From: an uncultured Collinsella sp.
GTDB taxonomy: Bacteria > Actinomycetota > Coriobacteriia > Coriobacteriales > Coriobacteriaceae
DNA: 5,964 bases
Assembly (NCBI GenBank): GCA_902476475.1
Contig: CABSDO010000106.1
Location: 1 to 5,964 of the forward strand
Direction of reading: 5' to 3'
Numbering within the stretch: position 1 is the stretch's first letter; each line of letters opens with the position of its first letter. The notes under the pieces were generated by a model. The model was not told the origin of the DNA. It saw only the letters and a list, made by a program, of their open reading frames with translations, and made no database searches. Both the position numbers and the translations under genes were made by a program. Positions 1 through 5,823 of this stretch are shown in pieces.

Positions 1-461
<461 letters not shown>

Positions 462-512
462 TTACCTGCGCTTCCCGTAGAAGTTGTCCATACACATCTT
501 ACGGGTCTTCAT
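462..512 (-). other. Possible 16-codon upstream ORF in the pyrG leader
   Basis: A short reading frame, MKTRKMCMDNFYGKRR, opens with ATG at 512-510 and stops with TAA at 464-462, six bases before the pyrG start codon. Its last codons contain the AGG that serves as the pyrG ribosome-binding site, so ribosomes ending here would be placed for re-initiation at pyrG. It has no convincing Shine-Dalgarno site of its own, and internal ATGs at codons 6 and 8 could also be used. A weak 6-bp stem (474-479 with 500-505, CCCGTA/TACGGG, 20-base loop) lies inside it. It may equally be plain leader sequence. Confidence 0.2.
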
Positions 513-575
513 TGTAATACTCGAACCGCAAGCCGTTCGCATTTTTTCTCGCGCGCGCTCGCATTTCTCAATCTC

Positions 576-610
576 GAAACAAAACGCCGCCCGTGTGGCC
601 GGACGGCGTT
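576..610 (-). terminator. Rho-independent terminator after the winged-helix gene
   Basis: Bases 583-610 fold into a stem of 7 bp (AACGCCG/CGGCGTT), one mismatch, then 3 bp around a 6-base loop. On the minus strand the stem is followed by TTTTGTTT (584-577). It begins 24 bases past the stop codon of the winged-helix gene. The plus-strand side has no T-run, so it acts on minus-strand transcription and separates that gene from pyrG. Confidence 0.82.
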
Positions 611-633
611 GATTTGACTGAGACTGAACACTG

Positions 634-972
634 CTATCGATCGGCGTCAACGTCCCGCAGCATGTCCTGGACGAGCATACCGTCGCGGACGCCCTTGAGG
701 TACCACTCGCCGTGCGCCGTGAGGCAAATGCCATTTGCAAGCTGGCCACCGTCATCGTTGTAGCGCGAAACGACCTCAATGATATCCTCGGATTTCAGGC
801 GCTCGATTGCCGCGCGGGCGCGATACGGCGACACCCCCACGCGCTCGGCAAGCGTTTTGCGCGAGAAGCCATAGAATCCGCCGGCGTCTTTGGACTGCTG
901 CGCGATCTCCATCAGCACCAGTACCTCGACACGTTTCATATCGTTGACACTCGCACGACCCTTGCCCGCCAT
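634..972 (-). CDS. Small winged helix-turn-helix DNA-binding protein (putative regulator)
   Basis: A 112-residue, probably cytoplasmic protein that I cannot assign to a named regulator. Residues about 12-26 (MKRVEVLVLMEIAQQ) form a first helix. Residues 36-65 (FSRKTLAERVGVSPYRARAAIERLKSED) read as a helix-turn-helix, with SPYRARAAIERLK as the recognition helix. Residues 66-84, including NDDGGQ, look like a wing, followed by a C-terminal helical tail. The layout resembles compact winged-helix families such as MarR-, PadR- or Rrf2-like proteins, but no ligand domain and no Rrf2 cysteine cluster is visible. ATG at 972 is chosen because a near-perfect GAGGAGG lies 5 bases upstream. A longer frame from 1071 adds 33 low-complexity residues and runs through that site. 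The gene stands alone between two terminators, upstream of pyrG. Its target is unknown; self-regulation or an effect on pyrG would be guesses. Confidence 0.85.
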   Translation of the reverse strand: MAGKGRASVNDMKRVEVLVLMEIAQQSKDAGGFYGFSRKTLAERVGVSPYRARAAIERLKSEDIIEVVSRYNDDGGQLANGICLTAHGEWYLKGVRDGMLVQDMLRDVDADR

Positions 973-977
973 GGCAG

Positions 978-984
978 CCTCCTC
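978..984 (-). promoter_or_regulatory. Strong Shine-Dalgarno site of the winged-helix gene
   Basis: On the minus strand GAGGAGG ends 5 bases before ATG 972. It is the best ribosome-binding site in the window and fixes the start against the longer in-frame ATG at 1071. Confidence 0.85.
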
Positions 985-1170
985 AAACCGAGCACGGGCA
1001 TCGCCTGCACCGTGCGCGACCGGCACACCCCACGATGGCCGGCGACATCCATCATGCGGCATCCCCCGCAAAGGATGAAACAGTTAGCGTTATTGGTTAT
1101 TGTATACCGCACAAATCTCTTATAGGCAGGTAAACGGGCTGTTTTTAGATTTAACGAAGGCCTCGTTGAT
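985..1170 (-). other. Leader and promoter region of the winged-helix gene
   Basis: About 190 bases lie between the DUF1846 terminator and the ribosome-binding site of the winged-helix gene. The left two thirds are GC-rich, with a small 5-bp stem (TGCGG/CCGCA, near 1055-1071). The right part is AT-rich and contains TATACAAT (minus strand, about 1105-1098), the best -10 candidate, but no good -35 at 16-18 bases. If that is the promoter, the untranslated leader is about 120 bases. No conserved riboswitch class was recognised. Confidence 0.35.
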
Positions 1171-1206
1171 AAAAGGAGCACAGCGGATGTATACCCGCTG
1201 CGCTCC
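1171..1206 (-). terminator. Rho-independent terminator after the DUF1846 gene
   Basis: GGAGC-A-CAGCGG (1175-1186) pairs with CCGCTG-C-GCTCC (1195-1206): 11 bp with one A/C mismatch and an 8-base loop. On the minus strand the stem is followed by TTTTATC. It starts 20 bases beyond the DUF1846 stop codon, as expected for that gene's terminator. The T-run is short, so termination may be incomplete. Confidence 0.8.
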
Positions 1207-1226
1207 GTTCAGACCAATTATCTCGA

Positions 1227-2708
1227 TTAGCGGTGGAAGAACCCACGGCGCTCGAACTTGGGCTCGCAGCACACATTGATACCCAGCTTGCGCAGCACCG
1301 TCTCGTCCGTCGGAGAGATAATCACGCTAAAGAAGGCATCGCAGCCGCGCAGTTGCTCCAGGCCCGAAAGGACGCGGGCGGCCGTCTCGCTCGTAGCCGA
1401 GGTGATCGAGAGCGCCATAAGCGTCTCGTCGGTATGCAGGCGCGGGTTTTTGCTGCCCAGGAAATGCGTCTTGAGCTTGCTGATAGGCTCAATCGCCTCG
1501 TCGCTGATGACCTCGAGCTCAAGGTCGACGCCCGAAACATGCTTAAGCGCATTCATGATGAGCGAACTTGCGGCGCCCAGGCGCGTGGAGGTCTTGCCGG
1601 TCACCACGGAGCCATCGGGCATAACCATGGCGCCCACGGGACCACCCGTCAGCTGCTCCCTGGTAAGGGCGGCCGAGCGCGCCGGCGAGTAGTTCTTATC
1701 GATGCCGGCTTTCTTCATAATGAGCTTGAGGCGGTCGACTTGCTCGTCACCCACGCCGGTGCGGCGCACGTTTTCGACCGCGGCAAAGTAGCGGCGGACA
1801 ATCTCCATCTTGGAGGCATCGCGGCATGCATCATCATCGGTAATGGCAAAGCCGACCATGTTGACGCCCATGTCCGTGGGGCTCTGGTAGGGACTCTCGC
1901 CCAGGATTTTCTCCATCAAGGCGTGGACCACCGGGAAGGCCTCGACATCACGGTTGTAGTTGACCGTAGTCTTGTTGTAGGCCTCCAAGTGGAAGGAGTC
2001 GATGATGTTGGCATCGTCGAGGTCCGCCGTGGCGGCCTCGTAGGCGATATTGACCGGATGCGTGAGGGGAAGGTTCCAGACCGGGAAGGTCTCGAACTTG
2101 GCGTAGCCGGCAGCGGTGCCGTGTTTGTGCTCGTGATAGAGCTGCGACAGGCAGGTGGCGAGCTTACCCGAGCCAGGACCCGGCGCGGTGACCACGACGA
2201 GCGGACGGGTGGTCTCGACAAACTCGTTCTTGCCGTAGCCGTCGTCGGACACGATCAGATCGACGTCGTGGGGATAGCCCTCGATGGGATAGTGCAGCTT
2301 GGCGGGAATGCCGAGCGCGTTCAGACGATTACGGAAGACGTCAGCGGCGGGCTGGCCAGCGTACTGGGTGATGACCACGGCCGCGACAGCAAAACCATTG
2401 CCGCGGAACAGGTCGACCAGGCGCAAAACGTCCTCGTCATAGGTAATGCCCAGGTCGCCACGGGCCTTATTCTTCTCGATGTGGTTTGCGTTGATCGCGA
2501 TGATGACCTCAACGTCATCGGCAATGCTCTTGAGCATGCGGAACTTGCTGTCCGGTTCAAAACCCGGCAGCACGCGACTCGCGTGATAGTCGTCAAACAG
2601 CTTGCCGCCAAACTCCAAATAGAGCTTGCCGCCAAACTGCGAGATGCGCTCCTTAATATGAGCGGCCTGCAGCTCGATATACTTCGCGTTGTCGAAACCT
2701 TGGCGCAT
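1227..2708 (-). CDS. UPF0371/DUF1846 family protein
   Basis: A complete 493-residue protein of the UPF0371 (DUF1846) family, the usual full length. The family is widespread in Firmicutes and Actinobacteria and, as far as I know, has no established biochemical function. It begins MRQGFDNAKYIELQAAHIKERI, followed by the family hallmark FGGKLYLEFGGKLFDDYHAS (about 25-44) and VLPGFEPDSK. A Gly/Ser-rich loop, APGPGSGK at about 165-172, follows a beta-strand-like VVVVT and resembles a nucleotide- or phosphate-binding loop. The PVWNLPLTHPVNIAYEAAT segment (about 210-228) is also typical. It ends in INVCCEPKFERRGFFHR, with adjacent cysteines. No signal peptide or membrane segment is seen, so it is likely cytoplasmic. 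ATG 2708 is chosen because GGGAG lies 6 bases upstream. The in-frame ATG at 2732 has no ribosome-binding site and would fall about 9 bases after the predicted transcript start. It is a single-gene unit with its own promoter and terminator. Confidence 0.95.
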   Translation of the reverse strand: MRQGFDNAKYIELQAAHIKERISQFGGKLYLEFGGKLFDDYHASRVLPGFEPDSKFRMLKSIADDVEVIIAINANHIEKNKARGDLGITYDEDVLRLVDLFRGNGFAVAAVVITQYAGQPAADVFRNRLNALGIPAKLHYPIEGYPHDVDLIVSDDGYGKNEFVETTRPLVVVTAPGPGSGKLATCLSQLYHEHKHGTAAGYAKFETFPVWNLPLTHPVNIAYEAATADLDDANIIDSFHLEAYNKTTVNYNRDVEAFPVVHALMEKILGESPYQSPTDMGVNMVGFAITDDDACRDASKMEIVRRYFAAVENVRRTGVGDEQVDRLKLIMKKAGIDKNYSPARSAALTREQLTGGPVGAMVMPDGSVVTGKTSTRLGAASSLIMNALKHVSGVDLELEVISDEAIEPISKLKTHFLGSKNPRLHTDETLMALSITSATSETAARVLSGLEQLRGCDAFFSVIISPTDETVLRKLGINVCCEPKFERRGFFHR

Positions 2709-2747
2709 GTATGGCTCCCGTCCCGTTTCCATTTAATGTCCTAGGCG

Positions 2748-2776
2748 ATTATAGCGGAGCAGACCCTCCCCCACGC
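2748..2776 (-). promoter_or_regulatory. Promoter of the DUF1846 gene (perfect -10, weak -35)
   Basis: A perfect TATAAT lies on the minus strand at 2753-2748. At 17 bases spacing the -35 position (2776-2771) reads GCGTGG, which is poor, and no TGn extended -10 is present. Initiation would fall near 2741, giving a leader of about 32 bases to ATG 2708. The weak -35 suggests low basal use or help from an activator. Confidence 0.6.
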
Positions 2777-2780
2777 ACTT

Positions 2781-2928
2781 CCCCTGCACCAACAAAGGGA
2801 ATGTCGCAGGTTGAGCATAAGTCAGCGAATGGGAACCAGTGCGGGCAAGCTGTCCCCCTGCACCAAAAATGGCAGTGCCGCAGGATGAGCATAAGTCAGC
2901 GAGCGACGTCCAGGACGTACAAGTTGGC
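2781..2928. repeat. Two-copy degenerate tandem direct repeat, 74-base period
   Basis: Copies at 2781-2854 and 2855-2928 abut with no spacer. The first 48 bases of each (starting CCCCTGCACC and ending CATAAGTCAGCGA) match at 42 of 48 positions; the last 26 match at about 14 of 26. Each core also contains the inverted pair CCTGC/GCAGG separated by 18 bases. The period is not a multiple of three, so the copies cannot share one reading frame. They fill the space between the terminator at 2932-2973 and the DUF1846 promoter. Confidence 0.85.
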
Positions 2929-2931
2929 ATG

Positions 2932-2973
2932 AAAAAGGCAAGGCATAGACCTTTTGGTCATGCCTTGCCTTTT
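2932..2973 (-). terminator. Very strong terminator downstream of the arc module (bidirectional)
   Basis: AAAAGGCAAGGCAT (2933-2946) pairs perfectly with 2960-2973 over 14 bp. After a bulged A, a further 4 bp (GACC/GGTC) close a TTTT loop. On the minus strand the stem ends in TTTTT, a good terminator; on the plus strand it ends in TTTT. It lies about 210 bases past the carrier stop codon and is the first canonical terminator there, so it probably ends the arc transcript. Confidence 0.9.
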
Positions 2974-3015
2974 GAATGACAAATTGTCGCTCTGGGCGGC
3001 GCGCAGCGTCGACTG

Positions 3016-3042
3016 GTTGCGCGGTTCGTAGAACCGCGCAAC
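3016..3042. repeat. Perfect 12-bp inverted repeat with 3-base loop
   Basis: GTTGCGCGGTTC (3016-3027) and GAACCGCGCAAC (3031-3042) pair perfectly around GTA. No T-run follows on either strand, so it is not a terminator. The GGTTCGTAGAACC centre recalls a tRNA T-arm, but no tRNA surrounds it. It may be an RNA stability stem, a protein-binding palindrome or a short palindromic repeat element. Confidence 0.8.
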
Positions 3043-3050
3043 ACAAGAGC

Positions 3051-3081
3051 GCCCCCTCCCGCGCACGGAACGGGAGGGGGC
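3051..3081. repeat. Perfect 11-bp GC-rich inverted repeat
   Basis: GCCCCCTCCCG (3051-3061) pairs with CGGGAGGGGGC (3071-3081) around a 9-base loop. On the minus strand the following bases are GCTCTTGTG, too poor in T for a good terminator, although a weak terminator or pause is possible. It would be very stable as RNA and could protect upstream mRNA from 3' exonucleases. Confidence 0.75.
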
Positions 3082-3097
3082 TAAAGGTAGGAGTCTA

Positions 3098-3118
3098 CCG
3101 GTGGGTTGACCCCACCGG
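3098..3118. repeat. Perfect 8-bp inverted repeat with 5-base loop
   Basis: CCGGTGGG (3098-3105) pairs with CCCACCGG (3111-3118) around TTGAC. GTCT (3093-3096) and AGAC (3121-3124) can extend the stem past a small internal loop. A competing 5-bp stem, GGTAG/CTACC (3086-3099), shares bases with its left arm, so the two cannot form fully together. Confidence 0.7.
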
Positions 3119-3183
3119 ACAGACGATGACCAGGTGATCCTTTACAGGATCGTCAAGGTTTCCGTGGGGTACCCGTTGGGTAC

Positions 3184-4662
3184 TTAGAGCAGCACGCAGG
3201 CGACGGTCAGGATGACGGCGCAGACGACGGAGAGCGCAACGATGAGCTTAAGGGCAAACTTGAGCCAGGTCGTCCACTCGATCTTGGCCAGGGCGAGACC
3301 GCCCATGATGGCGCCGGAGGTCGGGGTGAACAGGTTCACGACACCGATGGCGGCGGAGAAGATCATGACCATGACCTCGGGCGAGAAGCCGAGCTTAACA
3401 GCCAGCGGTCCCATGATGGGCATGGAGACGGTGGCCATACCGGAGGTCGAGGGGATCAGGAAGGACAGGCCGAAGTAGACCAAGAAGCTCATGGGAGCGA
3501 AGATTACGCCGGACAGGCCAGCCAGGGCATTGGCGGCAGCGTCGAGGACGTAGACGTCGAGGCCGGTGTTAGCCATGAGGACGGAGATACCACGGGCGAG
3601 AGCGATGACGAGGACAACGGACATCATGTCGGCAGCGCCGGTAATGAAGGTGTTGACAATCTGCTTCTCGGACAGGCCACCGATGATACCGATCAGGACA
3701 GCCATGAGGAAGAACCAGGTGGAAGCCTCGTCGAAGTACCACTGGCCAATGGGCAGGCCGGTGATCAGGGCAGACCAGCCCTGAACGACGGCGTTACCGT
3801 CGGCATCGTAGACAGCGCCAGCGTCAAAGAAGTTGGCGACGCCCTCGTTGAGGTCGGCCAGCGGAATGAAGCCGACAATCATGACGACGAAGGTGAAGGC
3901 AAAGGCGATCAGAACACCCTTCTGACGACCGGTGAGCTTGACCTCCTTGTGGACCTCGGAAGCAGCCTTGCCGTGAGCCTCTTCGGCGTCCTTGAGCTCC
4001 TGCATCGAAAGGATGGTGGAGCCCTTGTCGGCCTTGACCTTCTTGGCATAGTTCATCACGAAGACGATGGACATGGCGGTGGTAACAATCCACAGGACGG
4101 CACCGAGGCCGATGATGATGGACTGATTCACGGCAATGTCAACGCCGGTCAGAGCGTCGACGGCAGCGCCGACGGCGAACGGGTTAACCGTGGAGCCGAG
4201 GCAGCCGCAGCCAGCGCCGAGCAGGACGGTAGCGGCGCCGACCATCGGGTCGAAGCCGGCAGCCATCATAGTAGCGGCGAGCAGGGCGTAGAAGGGAACG
4301 GTCTCCTCGCACATACCATAGGTGGTACCACCGAGGGAGAAGATGAGCATCAGCACGGGAATGAGCATGATCTCGTTGCCCTTAAGCTTCTGCACCAGAA
4401 CAGCAATGCCGTTGTCCAGGGCGCCGGTCTCGGTCATCATGCCGAGGAAGCCGCCGAGGATCATAACGAAGAGACAGACGGGCAGAGCGTCAGCGAAGCC
4501 CAGAATCGGGGCGGTGCAGAAATCGCTCAGACGGGCGGCAGTAACCTCGCCGCCGGACGTGCCGGAGACGATAACAGTAATCACTGCAACAATTGCCAGC
4601 AGAGCAAGAAGAATGGTGAACGATGAAGGCATACCGCGCTTTTTCTTAGCGGTCTCAGTCAT
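3184..4662 (-). CDS. arcD: DcuC/YfcC-family membrane carrier, probable arginine/ornithine antiporter
   Basis: A 492-residue polytopic inner-membrane protein with about 12 hydrophobic segments. The first is at about 13-34 (SSFTILLALLAIVAVITVIV), the last at the C-terminus. A charged, probably cytoplasmic loop at about 205-248 is rich in Lys and Glu. Family features of the DcuC/YfcC superfamily (C4-dicarboxylate anaerobic carrier, PF03606) include GGTTYGMCEETVPFY at about 111-125, STVNPFAVGAA at 157-167, IPSTSGMA at 403-410 and TPTSGAIMGGL at 446-456. The last two Ser/Thr-rich hairpins resemble substrate-site loops. Position after arcA and arcB makes arginine/ornithine exchange the likely role; YfcC-type proteins do this job in some streptococcal arc operons. 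Substrate is inferred from context, not motif. Start: ATG 4662 (MTETAKKKRG) has GGGGGG 9 bases upstream. ATG 4671 is an alternative that touches the G-run; ATG 4689 lacks a site. The gene lies 147 bases after arcB, beyond a terminator and a second large hairpin. Confidence 0.85.
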   Translation of the reverse strand: MTETAKKKRGMPSSFTILLALLAIVAVITVIVSGTSGGEVTAARLSDFCTAPILGFADALPVCLFVMILGGFLGMMTETGALDNGIAVLVQKLKGNEIMLIPVLMLIFSLGGTTYGMCEETVPFYALLAATMMAAGFDPMVGAATVLLGAGCGCLGSTVNPFAVGAAVDALTGVDIAVNQSIIIGLGAVLWIVTTAMSIVFVMNYAKKVKADKGSTILSMQELKDAEEAHGKAASEVHKEVKLTGRQKGVLIAFAFTFVVMIVGFIPLADLNEGVANFFDAGAVYDADGNAVVQGWSALITGLPIGQWYFDEASTWFFLMAVLIGIIGGLSEKQIVNTFITGAADMMSVVLVIALARGISVLMANTGLDVYVLDAAANALAGLSGVIFAPMSFLVYFGLSFLIPSTSGMATVSMPIMGPLAVKLGFSPEVMVMIFSAAIGVVNLFTPTSGAIMGGLALAKIEWTTWLKFALKLIVALSVVCAVILTVACVLL

Positions 4663-4695
4663 AGTTCTCATCCCCCCTTCATAAATCATTTACTG

Positions 4696-4746
4696 ATCTC
4701 GCCCGAAGCGGCTCTTCCGTGCCGTGCCTGCCGCTTGATGCGAGAT
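4696..4746 (-). promoter_or_regulatory. Large hairpin in the leader of the arc carrier gene
   Basis: ATCTCGC (4696-4702) pairs with GCGAGAT (4740-4746). After a symmetric 3x3 internal loop, AAGCGGC (4706-4712) pairs with GCCGCTT (4730-4736), leaving a 17-base loop. No T-run follows, so it is not a terminator. It sits between the arcB terminator and the G-rich ribosome-binding site of the carrier (about 4672-4677). It could act as an RNA-stability element, a processing site, or part of an attenuation or binding switch. Confidence 0.6.
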
Positions 4747-4755
4747 TATTACCAG

Positions 4756-4794
4756 ATAAAACCGCTCGGGGTGTGCAGCAATACACCCCGAGCG
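4756..4794 (-). terminator. Terminator or attenuator between arcB and the carrier gene
   Basis: CGCTCGGGGTGT (4763-4774) pairs perfectly with ACACCCCGAGCG (4783-4794), 12 bp with an 8-base loop. On the minus strand the stem is followed by GTTTTATC. It starts 15 bases after the arcB stop codon, where a Rho-independent terminator is expected. Because the carrier gene follows on the same strand, it either stops part of the arcAB transcript or ends it, leaving the carrier to a separate promoter. TAATAAT just downstream (minus strand, about 4751-4745) could be a -10 element, but no -35 is evident. Confidence 0.82.
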
Positions 4795-4809
4795 AGATGC
4801 TAGATGCTC

Positions 4810-5805
4810 TTACTTGAGCGTGGCGTACATGACAGCCTTGATGGTGTGCATGCGGTTCTCGGCCTCGTCGAAGACCTTGGAAGCGGGGCTCTCGAAGACC
4901 TCGTCGGTGACCTCCTGCTCGGTGATGCCGAACTGCTCGCACTTCTCGGCGCCAATCGTGGTGTTGGTGTCGTGGAAGCTGGGCAGGCAGTGCAGGAAGA
5001 TGGCACCCGGGTTGGCCATGGCCATGACCTCGGAAGTGACACGATACGGGGTGAGCTGAGCGATGCGCTCGGCCCAGACCTCGTCGGGCTCGCCCATGGA
5101 GACCCACACGTCGGTGTAGATGACGTCGGCACCGGTGACGCCGTCCTTGACGTCGGTGGTCAGCTTGATGGTGCATCCGTTGGCCTCGGCGATGGGCTTG
5201 CAGGCCTCGATGACGTCGTCAGCGGGCATGCACTCCTCGGGGCCGCAGGCCACGAAGTTCATGCCGAGCTTGGAGCATACAACCATGAGGGAGCGAGCGA
5301 CGTTGTTCTTGCAGTCGCCCATGAAGACGAGGGTCTTGCCCTTGATGTCGTAGTTGAAGTTCTCCTGGACGGTCAGGATATCGGCGAGCATCTGGGTGGG
5401 ATGCCACTCGGTGGTCAGGCCGTTCCACACGGGCACGCCGGACTTAGCGGCGAGCTCCTCGACGTCGTCCTGGGCAAAGCCACGGAACTCGATGCCGTCA
5501 TACATGCGGCCGAGAACGCGGGCGGTGTCCTCGATGGACTCCTTCTTGCCCATCTGGGACGAACCGGGATCGAGATAGGTGACGCCCATGCCCAGATCCA
5601 TGCCGCCGACCTCGAAGGCGCAGCGGGTACGAGTGGAGGTCTTCTGGAAGAGCAGAACGATGTTCTTGCCCTCGAGATAGCGGTGCGGAACGCCAGCGCG
5701 CTTCATATCCTTGAAGTTCTTGGAGAGCTTGAGCAGGTACTCGATCTCCTCGGTGGTGAGGTCGAGGAGCTTGAGGAAGCTACGGCCGGAGAGGTTAACA
5801 CCCAT
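4810..5805 (-). CDS. arcB: Ornithine carbamoyltransferase (catabolic, arginine deiminase pathway)
   Basis: A complete 331-residue cytoplasmic enzyme, normal length for the family. It interconverts citrulline plus phosphate with ornithine plus carbamoyl phosphate. Motifs: KTSTRTR at about 55-61 (carbamoyl-phosphate site), HPTQ at 135-138 inside [24 protein letters not shown] at about 161-172, DVWVSMGE at 232-239 (the SMG ornithine loop), and HCLP at 272-275 with the active-site cysteine. The SMG loop identifies ornithine rather than aspartate, putrescine or N-acetyl/succinyl-ornithine as substrate. The catabolic role is inferred from its place directly after arcA and before an amino-acid-type carrier; an anabolic argF would look similar in sequence. 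ATG 5805 ([17 protein letters not shown]) matches family N-termini and has AAAGGA 8 bases upstream. The frame extends to an ATG at 5895, but that part crosses the intergenic hairpins and is unlikely to be translated. The arcA-arcB gap is 105 bases. Confidence 0.96.
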   Translation of the reverse strand: MGVNLSGRSFLKLLDLTTEEIEYLLKLSKNFKDMKRAGVPHRYLEGKNIVLLFQKTSTRTRCAFEVGGMDLGMGVTYLDPGSSQMGKKESIEDTARVLGRMYDGIEFRGFAQDDVEELAAKSGVPVWNGLTTEWHPTQMLADILTVQENFNYDIKGKTLVFMGDCKNNVARSLMVVCSKLGMNFVACGPEECMPADDVIEACKPIAEANGCTIKLTTDVKDGVTGADVIYTDVWVSMGEPDEVWAERIAQLTPYRVTSEVMAMANPGAIFLHCLPSFHDTNTTIGAEKCEQFGITEQEVTDEVFESPASKVFDEAENRMHTIKAVMYATLK

Positions 5806-5807
5806 GG

Positions 5808-5823
5808 TTCGAATCCTTTCGAA
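5808..5823 (-). promoter_or_regulatory. arcB: arcB ribosome-binding site displayed in a hairpin loop
   Basis: On the minus strand two copies of the self-complementary TTCGAA flank AGGA, giving a 6-bp stem whose 4-base loop is the Shine-Dalgarno core of arcB. The stem ends 2 bases before ATG 5805. Such a fold could modulate ribosome access, although 6 bp with four A-U pairs is only moderately stable. Confidence 0.5.

Larger units (their letters stand above)
2978..3183 (-). other. Multi-hairpin 3' untranslated region or candidate structured RNA
   Basis: The 206 bases between the carrier stop codon and the terminator hold no plausible gene but a chain of inverted repeats: GTACCC/GGGTAC (3169-3183, touching the stop codon); GACGAT/ATCGTC (3122-3154), competing with GATCC/GGATC inside it; CCGGTGGG/CCCACCGG (3098-3118); GCCCCCTCCCG/CGGGAGGGGGC (3051-3081); and GTTGCGCGGTTC/GAACCGCGCAAC (3016-3042). 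CGCTCT (2988-2993) can also pair with AGAGCG (3046-3051), enclosing the 3016-3042 stem. With the terminator this gives a compact RNA of about 250 bases if transcribed on the minus strand. It could be a long folded 3' UTR, a processed 3' UTR-derived small RNA, or accumulated palindromic elements. I do not recognise a known RNA family, and no separate promoter is obvious. Confidence 0.45.

Noticed and set aside
973..1071. N-terminal extension of the winged-helix protein from ATG 1071
   Set aside because: The extra 33 residues are Arg/Ala/Gly-rich with no family character, and they run through the GAGGAGG site that serves ATG 972.
712..1125. A 137-codon plus-strand open frame across the winged-helix gene and its leader
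   Set aside because: The opposite strand encodes a recognisable helix-turn-helix with a near-consensus ribosome-binding site; the plus frame has neither.
1187..1279. Short plus-strand frame starting at ATG 1187, 8 bases after AAAGGAG
   Set aside because: The apparent ribosome-binding site is part of the stem of the DUF1846 terminator and the 30-residue product overlaps the DUF1846 gene antisense. It is most likely coincidence.
1233..2744. A 503-codon open frame on the plus strand opposite the DUF1846 gene
   Set aside because: It is almost exactly antisense to a complete, recognisable family protein. Its sequence is the typical H/D/R/V/G-rich shadow of GC-rich coding DNA, and the opposite strand has a promoter, ribosome-binding site and terminator.
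2978..2988. GACAAATTGTC palindrome as an operator
   Set aside because: It is 5 bp with a single central base and there is no promoter beside it. It is treated as part of the structured region.
3020..3040. GGTTCGTAGAACC looked like a tRNA T-arm
   Set aside because: No acceptor, D or anticodon arm can be assembled around it and no CCA-type end is present. It is the centre of a longer perfect palindrome.
2733..3046. Short minus-strand frames with similar peptides (SLTYAxPA..LVQG) across the tandem repeat
   Set aside because: The peptide similarity is the translated image of the DNA repeat. The 74-base period puts the copies in different frames, and no ribosome-binding sites are seen.
3949..4626. 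A 225-codon plus-strand open frame opposite the carrier gene
   Set aside because: It is highly enriched in G, H, E and D with no recognisable fold and lies wholly inside the carrier gene. It is explained by codon bias on the other strand.
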